Assembly: GCF_037095755.1 (NCBI RefSeq)
Contig: NZ_JBAWKJ010000002.1
Span: 992,001 to 1,056,000, forward strand
Source of the DNA: Sphingopyxis sp. CCNWLW2
Lineage (GTDB): Bacteria > Pseudomonadota > Alphaproteobacteria > Sphingomonadales > Sphingomonadaceae
Length of the DNA stretch: 64,000 bases
Direction: 5' to 3'
Below, in pieces: positions 42,013 through 51,219 of this stretch. Under the pieces are notes generated by a model. The model searched no databases and was not told where the DNA came from. It saw nothing but the letters and a program-made list of their open reading frames with translations. The translations under genes were made by a program, and so were the position numbers. The number at the start of each line of letters is the position of its first letter. Position 1 is the first letter of the stretch.

Positions 42013-42588
42013 CTAGGCCGACAGCGCCTTCGCGACCGCGATCAGCCGTCCGGCGGTCATTTCGACCAGCGACGCCGGCAGCGGCTCCTTCAAGCTGCCA
42101 TCCTCGGCAAAGGCGGCGTGCGCATTCGGCACCAGCACCTGTTCGGGAATCACCAGCATCTGGATCGTCGAGAGTATCTGGCGCAGATGCATCAACCCGC
42201 GGAGCCCGCCGAACGGACTGATCGACGCCGACATGATCGCCGCCGCCTTGCCGCGATAGGCGGTCAGCGCAACCATACCCTCGTCCCCGGTCGGGCGGGA
42301 GGCCCAGTCGATGGCGTTTTTGAGCAACGGTGTGAGCGAGCCATTATATTCGGGGGAGATGAAGAGCAGGCCGTCCTGCGCGACGAAAAGCGCCTTAAGC
42401 TTCAGCGCGTCGGACGGAAAATCGTTCGCCTCGCGCGCCGCCGAATAGAGCGGCAGGTCGAACGCTGCGAGATAGACCCGCGTCACGGTTGCGCCCTGCG
42501 CTTCGAGACTCGCCGCGGCGACCTCGCCCAATGCGCGGTTGAACGATCCCTCGCGGGTGCTGCCGACGATGACGGCGATGCTGGTCAT
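42013..42588 (-). CDS. NADPH-dependent FMN reductase family protein
   Basis: A 191-residue flavodoxin-like NAD(P)H:FMN or quinone reductase. FMN-phosphate loop GSTREGSFNRAL (residues 9-20), FISPEYNGSLTPLLKNAIDW (SPEYNxSxP signature near 76-95) and GLRGLMHLRQIL are clear. Soluble, probably tetrameric like its family. GGGAGG lies upstream of the ATG. Palindrome site 6 lies 19 bases before the start. It may supply reduced flavin or reduce a quinone intermediate. It is convergent with the MarR gene at 41555. Confidence 0.9.
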   Translation of the reverse strand: MTSIAVIVGSTREGSFNRALGEVAAASLEAQGATVTRVYLAAFDLPLYSAAREANDFPSDALKLKALFVAQDGLLFISPEYNGSLTPLLKNAIDWASRPTGDEGMVALTAYRGKAAAIMSASISPFGGLRGLMHLRQILSTIQMLVIPEQVLVPNAHAAFAEDGSLKEPLPASLVEMTAGRLIAVAKALSA

Positions 42589-42607
42589 TTTCCCTCCCGG
42601 ACATATA

Positions 42608-42621
42608 GTTAGAATGCTAAC
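42608..42621. promoter_or_regulatory. Regulon palindrome, site 6
   Basis: GTTAG-AATG-CTAAC, five-base arms, directly upstream of the flavin reductase gene and just beyond the 3' end of the second MarR gene. It is the only site not between divergent genes, so it must act on the reductase. Confidence 0.65.
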
Positions 42622-42653
42622 TTATTGTCCGGGTGCACGGCAAATGCAAGCGG

Positions 42654-43160
42654 TCAGGCCTTGATGTCGGAAAGCACCGCGAGCTTGCGCGTTTCATCGC
42701 CAAGATTGTCGATGACGCGGCGCATCAGCCCCTGCAGCACCTCGACCTCTTCGTCGGTCATCCCCTTGGTGGCGATCTCGTGAATCTCGGCGTTCATCGG
42801 CGCGAGGATCAGTTCGAGCTTCTTCGCATGCGGGGTCAGGTGAATGAAGGTCTTGCGGCGGTCGTCGGCGGTCTTCTTGCGCGTGATCAGCCCGGCCTTT
42901 TCCAGTCCCTTGAGCGCAACGACCGTCGTCGGTTCGCGCATGCCGACGCGTTCGCTGAGTTCGCGCTGGGTGATGCCGTCCTCGCGCCATAGCTGGCGCA
43001 GGAAACGCCACTGTCCCGCCGACACGTCGTGCGTCAGCGTGCGGCGCTCGAGCAACCGCGAGAAAGACCGGAAAACGACGCGCGCCAGATAGCCGATGCT
43101 GTTTTCCGGATCGGTATAATATTCGGCTGGATGCCGGTAATCCTGTGTTTTCTTTGCCAA
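42654..43160 (-). CDS. MarR-family winged-helix regulator
   Basis: A MarR regulator. With the TTG start proposed here (43160) it has 168 residues and reads MAKKTQDYRHPAEYYTD; GGGGAG lies seven bases upstream of that TTG, whereas the only in-frame ATG (43268) adds an Arg-rich, poorly conserved 36-residue head. The DNA-binding domain has ITQRELSERVGMREPTTVVAL and the wing TRKKTADDRRKTFIHLTP. The long N-terminus before the winged helix (RTLTHDVSAGQWRFLRQLW) is typical of MarR proteins in aromatic-acid clusters. It is divergent from the LeuD-like gene across palindrome site 7 and is the other candidate regulator of the regulon. Confidence 0.82.
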   Translation of the reverse strand: MAKKTQDYRHPAEYYTDPENSIGYLARVVFRSFSRLLERRTLTHDVSAGQWRFLRQLWREDGITQRELSERVGMREPTTVVALKGLEKAGLITRKKTADDRRKTFIHLTPHAKKLELILAPMNAEIHEIATKGMTDEEVEVLQGLMRRVIDNLGDETRKLAVLSDIKA

Positions 43161-43322
43161 AACCCTGCTCCCCTGTCGCGGTCCCCGGCGCCCGGCGCCG
43201 GTCCGCGCGAGCGCGAACCTTAGGACGCGAAGATTCGCGCGGCAACTGTCTTCATCGCCGTCCTGCATCGCATGGTGCGGCCAACTCCGCGATAATGTTG
43301 GACAAGATCGGTCAATCCATTT

Positions 43323-43338
43323 ACTTAGAATACTAAGT
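43323..43338. promoter_or_regulatory. Regulon palindrome, site 7
   Basis: ACTTAG-AATA-CTAAGT, six-base arms, 13 bases before the LeuD-like GTG start and 162 bases before the proposed MarR start. So close to the start codon, bound protein would block ribosome-site transcription of leuD. Confidence 0.65.
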
Positions 43339-43351
43339 TAATGGAGGCGAT

Positions 43352-43936
43352 GTGCAAAAATTTACCCGGACGAAAGCAGTCGCGGCCCCGCTGCCACTCG
43401 CCAATGTCGACACCGACATGATCATCCCCGCGCAATATATGAAATCGCTGACCCGCTCGGGGCTTGGTAAACATCTGTTTCGCGAGCTTCGCTTTGCGGC
43501 GGACGGGAGCGAGCGTAGCGATTTCATCCTGAATCAGCCGACATGCCGTAGTGCGCAGGTGGTCGTCGCCGACCGCAATTTCGGCTGCGGGTCGTCACGC
43601 GAGCATGCGGTGTGGGCGCTCACCGACTTCGGCATTCGCTGCGTCATCGCGCCAAGCTTCGGCGATATCTTTGCTGGGAACGCCCGCAAGAATGGCCTGC
43701 TGCTGATCCGCCTGCCCGACGCAACATGCGCGCGGCTGCGCGACGAAATCGCGCTCGCCCAATATGCGCCGGTCGAGGTCGATCTGGATGCACAGCAGAT
43801 ACGGCTCGCGTCGGGCGAGGCGATCGATTTCGCGATCGATCCCGATGATCGCCGGATCCTGATGGATGGGCTCGACGACATCGCCCGCACGCTGCGCCAC
43901 GCCGATGCGATCGCGCGGTTCGAAGCGACGCTCTAG
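43352..43936 (+). CDS. LeuD-type small subunit of an isopropylmalate dehydratase family hydro-lyase
   Basis: A 194-residue swivel-domain subunit. Features: PLPLANVDTDMIIPAQYMK start (VDTDxIxP), NFGCGSSREHAVWAL (substrate-binding SSREH) and APSFGDIFAGNARKNGLL. The start is GTG (43352) with GGAGG four bases upstream; an overlapping ATG at 43350 is in another frame. It pairs with the convergent LeuC-type gene ten bases beyond its stop. The set lies in a catabolic regulon with no other leucine-biosynthesis genes, so it probably acts on citraconate/2-methylmalate or a similar branched hydroxy-diacid rather than isopropylmalate; this is inferred. Confidence 0.88.
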   Translation: MQKFTRTKAVAAPLPLANVDTDMIIPAQYMKSLTRSGLGKHLFRELRFAADGSERSDFILNQPTCRSAQVVVADRNFGCGSSREHAVWALTDFGIRCVIAPSFGDIFAGNARKNGLLLIRLPDATCARLRDEIALAQYAPVEVDLDAQQIRLASGEAIDFAIDPDDRRILMDGLDDIARTLRHADAIARFEATL

Positions 43937-43945
43937 AGTCTGACC

Positions 43946-45358
43946 CTAGCCGGGCACTTCGGGCACCGCGATGCAGCCCGCAATCGCACTCGCCGCCGCG
44001 AGAGCCGGGCTCATCAAATGGGTGCGCCCGCCGCGCCCTTGCCGGTTCTCGAAATTACGGTTCGACGTCGCGGCACAGCGCTCGCCGGGCAGCAGCCGAT
44101 CGGCGTTCATGCCGACGCACATCGAGCAGCCGGGCTCGCGCCAGTCGAACCCCGCGTCGCGCAGGATGCGGTCGATCCCCTCTTCCTCGGCCTGCCTTTT
44201 GACCAGCCCCGACCCCGGCACGACCATCGCGCGAACATGCGGCGCGACGCGGCGGCCGCGCACGACCTCTGCGACGACGCGCAAATCCTCGATCCGGCTG
44301 TTGGTGCAGCTGCCGATGAACACGCGGTCGAGCCGCAATCCGGCGATCGGTGCGCCCGGCGTCAGGTCCATATAGGCAAGCGCACGTGTCGCTGCCGAAC
44401 AGGCTTCGGCGTTCGTCAACGCAGCCGGATCGGGAACCAGTCCGTCGATCGCGGCAACCTGCGAGGGGTTCGTGCCCCAGCTTACCATCGGCCGGACATC
44501 GCGCGCGTCGACGCGTATCTCGCGATCGAATAGCGCCCCATCGTCACTTGCGAGGGTCGCCCAGCGCGCTTGCGCTATATCCCACGCCCTCCCTCCGGGC
44601 GCCGCGGGCCGACCCGCCAAATAGGCGAAGGTTGTCGCATCGGGTGCGACCAGTCCCGCGCGCGCGCCCATTTCTATGCTGAGATTGCAGAGCGTCATTC
44701 GCGCCTCCATCGACAGCGCGCGAACGGCTTCGCCGGCATATTCGACGACATGCCCTCCCGCACCGTCGACGCCGATCACGCCGAGCAGGTGGAGCGCGAG
44801 ATCCTTGGCGTGGACGTGCGGCGCGAGCACGCCATCGACCGTCACGCGCATGTTGCGCGACCGCCGCTGGCGGATCGTCTGCGTCGCCAGCACATGCTCG
44901 ACCTCCGACGTGCCGATGCCGAACGCCAGCGCGCCGAAGGCGCCATGGGTCGAGGTGTGGCTGTCGCCGCAGACGATCGTCATTCCCGGCTGCGAGCGCC
45001 CCTGTTCGGGGCCGACGACATGGACGATGCCGCCGCGCGGGTCACCCATCGGGAAATTCTCGATCCCGAAATGGCGTGTATTGCTGACCAGCGCTTCGAG
45101 TTGCGCGCGCGCTTCGGCATCGGCAACCCCGGCGGGGCCCGCCGCCTGACCCGCGGTCGGCACATTATGATCGGACAGCGCGAGCGCGAGCTCGGGACGC
45201 CGCACCGCCCGACCTGCCGCCGCCAGCCCCGCGAAGGCTTGCGGCGAGGTCACCTCATGGAGCAGGTGCAGGTCGATATAGAGCAAAGTTTCGCCGTCAT
45301 CCTCGGCGACGGCGTGCGCATCCCATATCTTGTCGTAAAGCGTGCGGGGCCGGTTCAC
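43946..45358 (-). CDS. LeuC-type large subunit of an isopropylmalate dehydratase family hydro-lyase
   Basis: A 470-residue aconitase-superfamily subunit (usual length about 467). The [4Fe-4S] ligands are Cys in [10 protein letters not shown] and the CxxC of [29 protein letters not shown] is the family signature near 130-150. It starts with GTG at 45358, overlapping the TGA of the preceding acyl-CoA dehydrogenase gene (GTGA). LeuC and LeuD normally lie together on one strand; here they converge with separate promoters. Catalyses reversible dehydration/hydration of a 2- or 3-hydroxy diacid. Sequence is that of ordinary bacterial LeuC, so the substrate is judged from context only. Confidence 0.9.
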   Translation of the reverse strand: MNRPRTLYDKIWDAHAVAEDDGETLLYIDLHLLHEVTSPQAFAGLAAAGRAVRRPELALALSDHNVPTAGQAAGPAGVADAEARAQLEALVSNTRHFGIENFPMGDPRGGIVHVVGPEQGRSQPGMTIVCGDSHTSTHGAFGALAFGIGTSEVEHVLATQTIRQRRSRNMRVTVDGVLAPHVHAKDLALHLLGVIGVDGAGGHVVEYAGEAVRALSMEARMTLCNLSIEMGARAGLVAPDATTFAYLAGRPAAPGGRAWDIAQARWATLASDDGALFDREIRVDARDVRPMVSWGTNPSQVAAIDGLVPDPAALTNAEACSAATRALAYMDLTPGAPIAGLRLDRVFIGSCTNSRIEDLRVVAEVVRGRRVAPHVRAMVVPGSGLVKRQAEEEGIDRILRDAGFDWREPGCSMCVGMNADRLLPGERCAATSNRNFENRQGRGGRTHLMSPALAAASAIAGCIAVPEVPG

Positions 45359-46650
45359 AGTTTCCCGATCGTTTCGCGCCGCGGCCCCATAAATCCGAAC
45401 AGATAGGCTGCGACCTTTCGCATTTGTATTTCCTCGGCGCCTTCGGTGATGCGGTAGCGGCGGTGGTGGCGGTAGATATGTTCGAACGGCTTGTGGCGTG
45501 AGTAGCCGATGCCGCCATGGACCTGCATCGCGCGGTCGGCGGCTTCGCAGACGAGCCGGTTCGCCCAGTAGTTGCACATGCTGACCTTGTCGGAGAGCGT
45601 GCGCTCGACCTCCTTGTGCGGGGTATTGTCCATGTCCCACGCGGTCTTGCGAATGAGCAGGCGCAGCATCTCGGCCTGCGTCGCCAGCTCGACGAGCGGG
45701 AACTGGATCGCCTGGTTCTTCGCCAGCGCCTCGCCGAACGGCTTGCGGGTCCGGGCGTATTTCACGCTTTCCTCGATGCAATAGACCGCGGCGCCGAGCG
45801 ACGATGCCGCCTGCCGGATGCGGTTCTGGTGGACGAAGCTCTGCGCGATCGCGAGGGCGCCGCCCTCGGGGCCGAGCCGCGCGCTGTCGGGAACCCACAC
45901 ATCGCTGAACGTCATCCTTGGATGGTCGGTCGGCATGTTGAACGTCCACAGATACTCATCGACCGTCATGCCCGGCGTGCCGGTCGGCACGAGCAGGCAG
46001 GTGATGCCCTTCGCATCGCCGTCCTCGCCGCTGGTGCGGCAGAAGGTCGCGCAGTGCGTCGCGCTGTGCATGCCGGTGATCCACATCTTGCGCCCGTCGA
46101 TCCGCCAGCCGTCGATGCCGTCGCGGGTCTCCTTGACCGCGCGCGTCTCCATATGCGTTGCGTCGCTGCCATGGTCGGGCTCGGTCAGCCCGAACGCAGT
46201 GCGGCGCTTGCCTTCGAACCCGCCGAGGATAAATTCCTGCTTCTGCTCCTCGCTCGTCGCGAACTGCTCGAACATCTCGACGAAGGGGAAGTTGCCGACG
46301 ATGCTGTGCTCGTTCTGGAGGTCGTTGTGGAGGCCAAGGCCCTTCGCCGCGAAGTGCTCGCGGATCACCGCCATCGCGAGGTTCGAGCCGTCCTTGCCGC
46401 CGTATTTCTTCGGCGCCGAGAAGCGCCAGTGGCCCGCGGCGTCGGCCTTGCGGGTGGCTTGGCGTAGCAGCGCTTCCCACTCGTGGCGCGGCAGCCCCTG
46501 ATTGTCCCAGTCGGTGCGTGCATGCTCGCGCCGATGGTCGAAGAAGCGGATATTGTCGTCCGCCAGTTCGAGCGGCCTGATCTCGGCCTCGATAAACGCG
46601 TCGAGCTCGTCGAGATACGCCTGCAAGGCGGCGGGCATCGCAAAGTCCAT
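45355..46650 (-). CDS. Acyl-CoA dehydrogenase (long form)
   Basis: A 431-residue acyl-CoA dehydrogenase. FAD/substrate stretch [37 protein letters not shown] and the C-terminal [26 protein letters not shown] (as [20 protein letters not shown]) with [12 protein letters not shown] are clear. The N-terminus ([20 protein letters not shown]) is that of the FadE-type group often encoded beside APH-fold phosphotransferases, as here. ATG 46650 has GGAGAG upstream. It lies between the phosphotransferase and LeuC-type genes in one operon. Probably oxidises the CoA ester formed by one of the two CoA ligases. Confidence 0.92.
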   Translation of the reverse strand: MDFAMPAALQAYLDELDAFIEAEIRPLELADDNIRFFDHRREHARTDWDNQGLPRHEWEALLRQATRKADAAGHWRFSAPKKYGGKDGSNLAMAVIREHFAAKGLGLHNDLQNEHSIVGNFPFVEMFEQFATSEEQKQEFILGGFEGKRRTAFGLTEPDHGSDATHMETRAVKETRDGIDGWRIDGRKMWITGMHSATHCATFCRTSGEDGDAKGITCLLVPTGTPGMTVDEYLWTFNMPTDHPRMTFSDVWVPDSARLGPEGGALAIAQSFVHQNRIRQAASSLGAAVYCIEESVKYARTRKPFGEALAKNQAIQFPLVELATQAEMLRLLIRKTAWDMDNTPHKEVERTLSDKVSMCNYWANRLVCEAADRAMQVHGGIGYSRHKPFEHIYRHHRRYRITEGAEEIQMRKVAAYLFGFMGPRRETIGKL

Positions 46651-46669
46651 GTCTCTCTCCCTGTTATCT

Positions 46670-48013
46670 CTATCCGCGCCAGTCGGCGCGCGCCGCGGCG
46701 AGCGCGGCATATTTGGGGCTGTCGATCGCGCATTTATCGAGCACATCGCGCCGCAGCTTCGCGAGCAGGCCGGGTTCGGCGAGCGTCGTGGTTCCTGACA
46801 GCAAGGCCTCCGACAGCGCCTTGTCCTCGGCGCGCACGCCCGCACCCAGGTCACGCAGCACGATGCTGAGCGCGTTCATCGCGACCACCGCCTCGAACTT
46901 TGCATGCCCCTCGGCGCCCGGCTTGATCGATCCCTCGATCCAGTCGCGCACCGCCTGCACGATCTCGCGGTTCGTCGGCTCGCCGGTCGGCGCCGGTGCA
47001 GCGCCGGGAGACGCGGGCAGCGCCCTTCCCCGCTCGGCCTCGGGCACCTCGTCCTCGAGCAAGCGAACGAGGTCGAGCTCCTGCTCCGCCGTCCGCCGGC
47101 CGATGACGACGCGCTCGACCGTCGGGTCGGCGCCGCTCCGCCACATCTGCCCCATCTGCAGGCAGCCGAGCGCCCACCAGAGCGTCCGGTAGATCAGCCA
47201 GAAGCGGAAGCGGCCGCGATCGACCTTCGTCCCGCCCGCCGCCTCATAGGCCGCAAAATACTCCTCGAGGCTGCCGACCCCGAACGCCGGTTTATCGAGC
47301 ATGCCGAAGCGCCAGACGGTCATGCAGCCGAACGCCAGATCCTCATGCGCGTCGCCGCGGTGCGCGAGTTCCCAGTCGAGCACCGCCGCCAGACCGTCGG
47401 CGCCCACCATCACATTGCCCATGCGGTAATCACCGTGGACGAGCACCGGCGGCGCCGGTTCGGGCAGATGCTCCTCGCACCAGCGGATCGCCAGCGCGAT
47501 CACCGGGCGGTCGCCGCCGTACGACAGAAAGCGCGAGCGCAGCTCCGCCAGCGCCGCCGCCGTGTCCATCAGCGGGATCGCAGCGGGCACGCGGTCCAGT
47601 GGGATACGGTGGATCCGTGCCAGCTCGCGGCCGAGATCCTCCAGCAGCGACGGCGGCGGACCCGCCAAGATCATCGCCGGCGACACCTCCGCCCGCACCC
47701 GCCGCATCACATAACCCGTGCCCAGCCCGTCGCCCGGCTCCAGCACCCCGACGACCTCGGGCGCCTTCACCCCCGCATCAAACGCCGCCATCACCAGCGC
47801 CGCCTCGTCGACATGCCCGAACGGGCGGTCCGCCATATAATCCGCCGACGGCGCGCGCCGCAGCACATAGCCCGACGTCCCGCCCGCACCCGCCCAATCG
47901 AACGCGAAGCTCTCCATGTTCGCACCGCCCGACAAACGCGTCAGACCCGACAAAACGCCAGAACCGACAATCCGGGTCATCAAGGCTGGGAGTAGGGCCG
48001 CAACGTCGGTCAT
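46670..48013 (-). CDS. APH-fold phosphotransferase fused to DUF6285 domain
   Basis: A 447-residue two-domain protein. Residues 1-330 are an APH-fold kinase: LSGGANMESFAFDW, VLRRAP lysine, PVLVHGDYRMGNVMV (HGDxxxxN) and AVLDWELAHRGDAHEDLAF (DxE/D metal motif). Residues about 345-447, from GEPTNREIVQAVRDWIEG to AALAAARADWRG, match the small DUF6285 domain, usually a separate gene next to such kinases. The pairing with acyl-CoA dehydrogenase resembles eukaryotic ACAD10/11, where the kinase phosphorylates 4-hydroxyacyl-CoA before elimination. Start 48013 is preferred; an in-frame ATG at 48088 would give a 25-residue head and lie close to the palindrome. It heads the operon with acyl-CoA dehydrogenase and LeuC. 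Confidence 0.85.
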   Translation of the reverse strand: MTDVAALLPALMTRIVGSGVLSGLTRLSGGANMESFAFDWAGAGGTSGYVLRRAPSADYMADRPFGHVDEAALVMAAFDAGVKAPEVVGVLEPGDGLGTGYVMRRVRAEVSPAMILAGPPPSLLEDLGRELARIHRIPLDRVPAAIPLMDTAAALAELRSRFLSYGGDRPVIALAIRWCEEHLPEPAPPVLVHGDYRMGNVMVGADGLAAVLDWELAHRGDAHEDLAFGCMTVWRFGMLDKPAFGVGSLEEYFAAYEAAGGTKVDRGRFRFWLIYRTLWWALGCLQMGQMWRSGADPTVERVVIGRRTAEQELDLVRLLEDEVPEAERGRALPASPGAAPAPTGEPTNREIVQAVRDWIEGSIKPGAEGHAKFEAVVAMNALSIVLRDLGAGVRAEDKALSEALLSGTTTLAEPGLLAKLRRDVLDKCAIDSPKYAALAAARADWRG

Positions 48014-48098
48014 GCGAACGGCATCCCGCGCACGGATAATCTGAACATATTTGGCATTCCACCCCGCATCGCCGGCGCCTTCTCGCATGGTTGTTTTG

Positions 48099-48112
48099 CT
48101 TAGTATACTAAC
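48099..48112. promoter_or_regulatory. Regulon palindrome, site 8 (perfect core)
   Basis: CTTAGTATACTAAC contains the perfect palindrome TTAGTATACTAA (48100-48111), identical to site 2. It lies upstream of the phosphotransferase operon and 106 bases before the divergent cupin gene, and is the last regulon site found. Confidence 0.65.
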
Positions 48113-48218
48113 TATATGCGATGAATCTTTTGGCGGCAAGTAACCTTGAGCGCGTCGACGGCGAAACTCTCCGCAAGCACCCGGAAGCAACATCCCGACC
48201 ACCCAAAGGAGGCCGATT

Positions 48219-48632
48219 ATGACCCGACACATCCGCACCCTGTTCACCGCCGCACTCCTGCTCGCGAGTCCCGCCATCGCGGCGATGCCCGCGCCCGAAG
48301 GCCTCAGCCGGACCGACCTTCAGCGCCACGACCTCTCAGCGCCCGGCCGCGAGACGATCCAGGCGCGCATCGATATCGCGCCGGGCGTGGTCGCGCCGTG
48401 GCATCGCCACCCCGGCGAGGAGGTGATCTACATCATCGAAGGAACGCTCGAATATCAGCTCGAAGGACAGGCGCCGGTAACGCTGAAAGCCGGCGAAGTG
48501 CTGTTCGTGCCGGCGGGTGTCGCCCACAAGGCACGCAATCGCACGGCCGTGAACGGCGCCGAACTCGCAACCTATATCGTTGAAAAGGGTAAGCCATTAC
48601 TTGTTCCGGCCGAAGTAATCGAGGCGCGCTAA
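48219..48632 (+). CDS. Secreted cupin-domain protein
   Basis: A 137-residue single-domain cupin with a signal peptide (MTRHIRTLFTAALLLASPAI, cleaved near AIAA). Metal-site motif 1 is PWHRHPGEEVIYIIEGTLEY (HxH...E...G) and motif 2 is PAGVAHKARN with a His. A strong AAGGAGG precedes the ATG. Probably periplasmic; may bind or convert a small ligand, or be a metal-dependent isomerase/dioxygenase. It is divergent from the phosphotransferase operon and may or may not belong to the regulon. Confidence 0.85.
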   Translation: MTRHIRTLFTAALLLASPAIAAMPAPEGLSRTDLQRHDLSAPGRETIQARIDIAPGVVAPWHRHPGEEVIYIIEGTLEYQLEGQAPVTLKAGEVLFVPAGVAHKARNRTAVNGAELATYIVEKGKPLLVPAEVIEAR

Positions 48633-48709
48633 CGCCCCCACCGACCATCCGATAAGGCAATATTTAGAATTGGGAGGTAAAAGGACGACGGGGACCAGGG
48701 AGGGAATGC

Positions 48710-51055
48710 ATGTTCAGCGTCCTCGAATGCGTCGTTTATCAGCACGATCTGCGATTCGTCCTGATTGCAGCGCTCGTCTGCATCCTCGGGAATATCAGCC
48801 TTTTTGTCGTCCTGGGCCGCTCGACGCACTGCGTCGACGCGCGCCGACGTCACTGGCTCATGGTCGCGGCGGTGGCCGAAGGCGTCGGCGTGTGGGCGAC
48901 GCATTTCGTCGCCATGCTCGCCTATCGCGGATCGATGCCGATCCGTTTCGACGTCGGCCTCACCATCCTGTCGGTTGCAATCGCGATCGGTTTCTTCTGG
49001 TGCAGCTTTCGATTGCTCGGCAAAGCGCCCAGCGCCGGACGCTGCGCCGCCGCTGCCGCAGGCGCGGCCGTCGGCGTAGCGGCGATGCATTTCACAGGCA
49101 TGGCATCGATCATCGCACCGGCCCGCGTGACCTATGACCTGGTTCCGATCATCGTCTCGCTGCTGCTATCGGGGCTGTGCTTTTTCGCCGCCTTCCTGGC
49201 ATTCGCACGAACGAAGGGCTGGACGAAGGTCGCCCTGCCCGCGGGTTTCGCGGTCCTCGCGATCGTCATCCTGCACTTCACCGCGATGTCGGCCACCACG
49301 CTCGTCCCCGATCCGACGCGCGGCGACATATTGGGAACGGCGAACAGCCGCGACTGGCTCGTCCCGGCGATCGTGATTGCCAATGTCGCGCTGGTCGCGC
49401 TGGCGCTCACCGGTTCGCTCGTCGACCGCTGGCTCACCGACGCGCACGGGCTGGCCGATGCAACGCTCGAGGCGCTCGCGATCACGTATGACGGACGGAT
49501 CGTCGAGGTGAACGCGCGGCTTTGCGCCCTGCTTGGCGTCAGCAGCGGCGCGATCGTCGGCAGTACGCCCTCCGACTGGTTCGTCGCGAGCGACGGCAGC
49601 TCGTTCGAGGCGCCCGACGGCCATTCCGCCGAGGCGCGCCTCCGCAACAGCTTCGACGAAGACCATATCCTGGAAATTGCGACTCAGACGATCGAATATC
49701 GCGGGCGAAGCTGCCAGGTTCTTGCGATCCGCGACTTGTCCGACCGGAAACGCGCGCAACGGGCGATCGAACATCTGGCATCCCACGACCCGCTGACGGA
49801 TCTGTCGAACCGTGCCCACTTTGGGCGCGCACTCGACGCGGCGATCGACGCGAAAAAGCCCTTTTCCCTGCTCGCGCTCGACCTTGACCGGTTCAAGGCG
49901 GTGAACGACATCTTCGGCCATGGTGCGGGCGACGAAATCCTGTGCCGGATCGCCGACATTCTCCGCTCCGTCGTGCGCGCCGACGACATTGTCGCGCGCA
50001 TCGGCGGCGACGAATTCCTCATCCTCCAGACCGGCGTGTCGGAACCCGACGAAGCACGCAAACTTTCGGCGCGCATCCTCGATACGCTGGCGATCGAAAT
50101 GGACGTCGCGCGCGATCCGATGGCGGTCGGGGTCAGCATCGGCGTCGCGCTCTTTCCGCAGGACGGAACCGACGCCGAGGTGCTGCAACGCAACGCCGAT
50201 ACGGCGCTCTATCGCGCGAAGAATAACGGAAGGGGCAACGCCGCCTTCTTCGATCAGGAGATGGACGAGCTCGCGCAGGAACGCCGCGCGCTCGAACATG
50301 ACCTGCGACACGCGATCGCCCGCGATCAGCTTTATGTCGTGTACCAGCCGCTCGTCGCGACCGCCTTCGCCTCGGTGATCGGTTATGAGGCGCTGCTCCG
50401 CTGGAATCATCCCGAACGGGGCGAGATCGCGCCCGACGATTTCATCCCTGTTGCCGAGGAAATCGGTGCCATCGTTGCGATCGGCGAATGGGTGCTGCGC
50501 GAAGCCTGCCAGGCGGCGGCGGCCTGGCCCAAGAATGTATCGGTGGCCGTCAATGTGTCGACGATCCAGTTCCAGGTGCCAAACCTGCCCGCCGTCGTTC
50601 GCGACGCGCTGTCGCAATCGGGGCTGGAGGCGCATCGGCTCGAACTCGAAATCACCGAGACCGCTTTTCTGCGCAACAAGCACAGCGCGCTGAAGGCGCT
50701 CCACGAAATCCGCGCGCTCGGCGTCCGGATCGCGATGGACGATTTCGGCACCGGCTATTCGTCGCTGAGCAATCTCAAGGCCTTCCCGTTCGACAAGATT
50801 AAGATCGACAAGAGCTTTGTTGCCTCGATTTCGGACGACGAAGCTGCGCGGTCGATCGTGCGCGCGATCATCGGGCTCGGCCGCAGTTTCAACATGCCGA
50901 TCGTCGCCGAAGGGGTCGAAACGCCGGAACAGCGCCAGATGCTGCTCGACGAGGGCTGCCCGCAAGCGCAAGGCTATTATTTCGGCCGCCCGGCTGCCGA
51001 TCCCTTTCAGGCAGAACCTTGGCCCGATTTGGAAAAGCGCGACGCTGAGGGCTGA
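48710..51055 (+). CDS. MHYT-PAS-GGDEF-EAL cyclic-di-GMP protein
   Basis: A 781-residue membrane signalling protein. The N-terminal seven-helix MHYT sensor (about 1-235) has three repeats, THFVAMLAY, MHFTGMAS and LHFTAMSA, thought to bind a metal. A PAS-like segment follows (about 245-345), then GGDEF (350-515) with intact RIGGDEFLI and EAL (530-770) with YEALLRW and the catalytic DDFGTGYSSL loop. Both catalytic motifs look functional, so it may make or break c-di-GMP depending on signal. GGGAGGG precedes ATG 48710. No clear link to the neighbouring catabolic genes; it stands alone. Confidence 0.93.
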   Translation: MFSVLECVVYQHDLRFVLIAALVCILGNISLFVVLGRSTHCVDARRRHWLMVAAVAEGVGVWATHFVAMLAYRGSMPIRFDVGLTILSVAIAIGFFWCSFRLLGKAPSAGRCAAAAAGAAVGVAAMHFTGMASIIAPARVTYDLVPIIVSLLLSGLCFFAAFLAFARTKGWTKVALPAGFAVLAIVILHFTAMSATTLVPDPTRGDILGTANSRDWLVPAIVIANVALVALALTGSLVDRWLTDAHGLADATLEALAITYDGRIVEVNARLCALLGVSSGAIVGSTPSDWFVASDGSSFEAPDGHSAEARLRNSFDEDHILEIATQTIEYRGRSCQVLAIRDLSDRKRAQRAIEHLASHDPLTDLSNRAHFGRALDAAIDAKKPFSLLALDLDRFKAVNDIFGHGAGDEILCRIADILRSVVRADDIVARIGGDEFLILQTGVSEPDEARKLSARILDTLAIEMDVARDPMAVGVSIGVALFPQDGTDAEVLQRNADTALYRAKNNGRGNAAFFDQEMDELAQERRALEHDLRHAIARDQLYVVYQPLVATAFASVIGYEALLRWNHPERGEIAPDDFIPVAEEIGAIVAIGEWVLREACQAAAAWPKNVSVAVNVSTIQFQVPNLPAVVRDALSQSGLEAHRLELEITETAFLRNKHSALKALHEIRALGVRIAMDDFGTGYSSLSNLKAFPFDKIKIDKSFVASISDDEAARSIVRAIIGLGRSFNMPIVAEGVETPEQRQMLLDEGCPQAQGYYFGRPAADPFQAEPWPDLEKRDAEG

Positions 51056-51219
51056 AGCCCCGAAGTCAACGATAGCCTTCGCGCGGCGAATGGGGCACAA
51101 GCCTTGCGATGGCAGGATATGGGGGATCGATTTGGCCGGTGCGGGACCTTCGGTCCGCCGGCGAGCCTGATTCCACTGCCGAATGCCGTCGGCGCGCAGC
51201 GCGCCTGCCGGGCTGACGC

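Noticed and set aside
43161-43268. ATG-initiated 204-residue form of the second MarR protein
   Set aside because: The added head is Arg-rich and unlike the family, and a well-placed GGGGAG favours the TTG at 43160.
49166-51100. 644-codon open frame on the minus strand
   Set aside because: Antisense of the MHYT-GGDEF-EAL gene, whose three domains are unmistakable.
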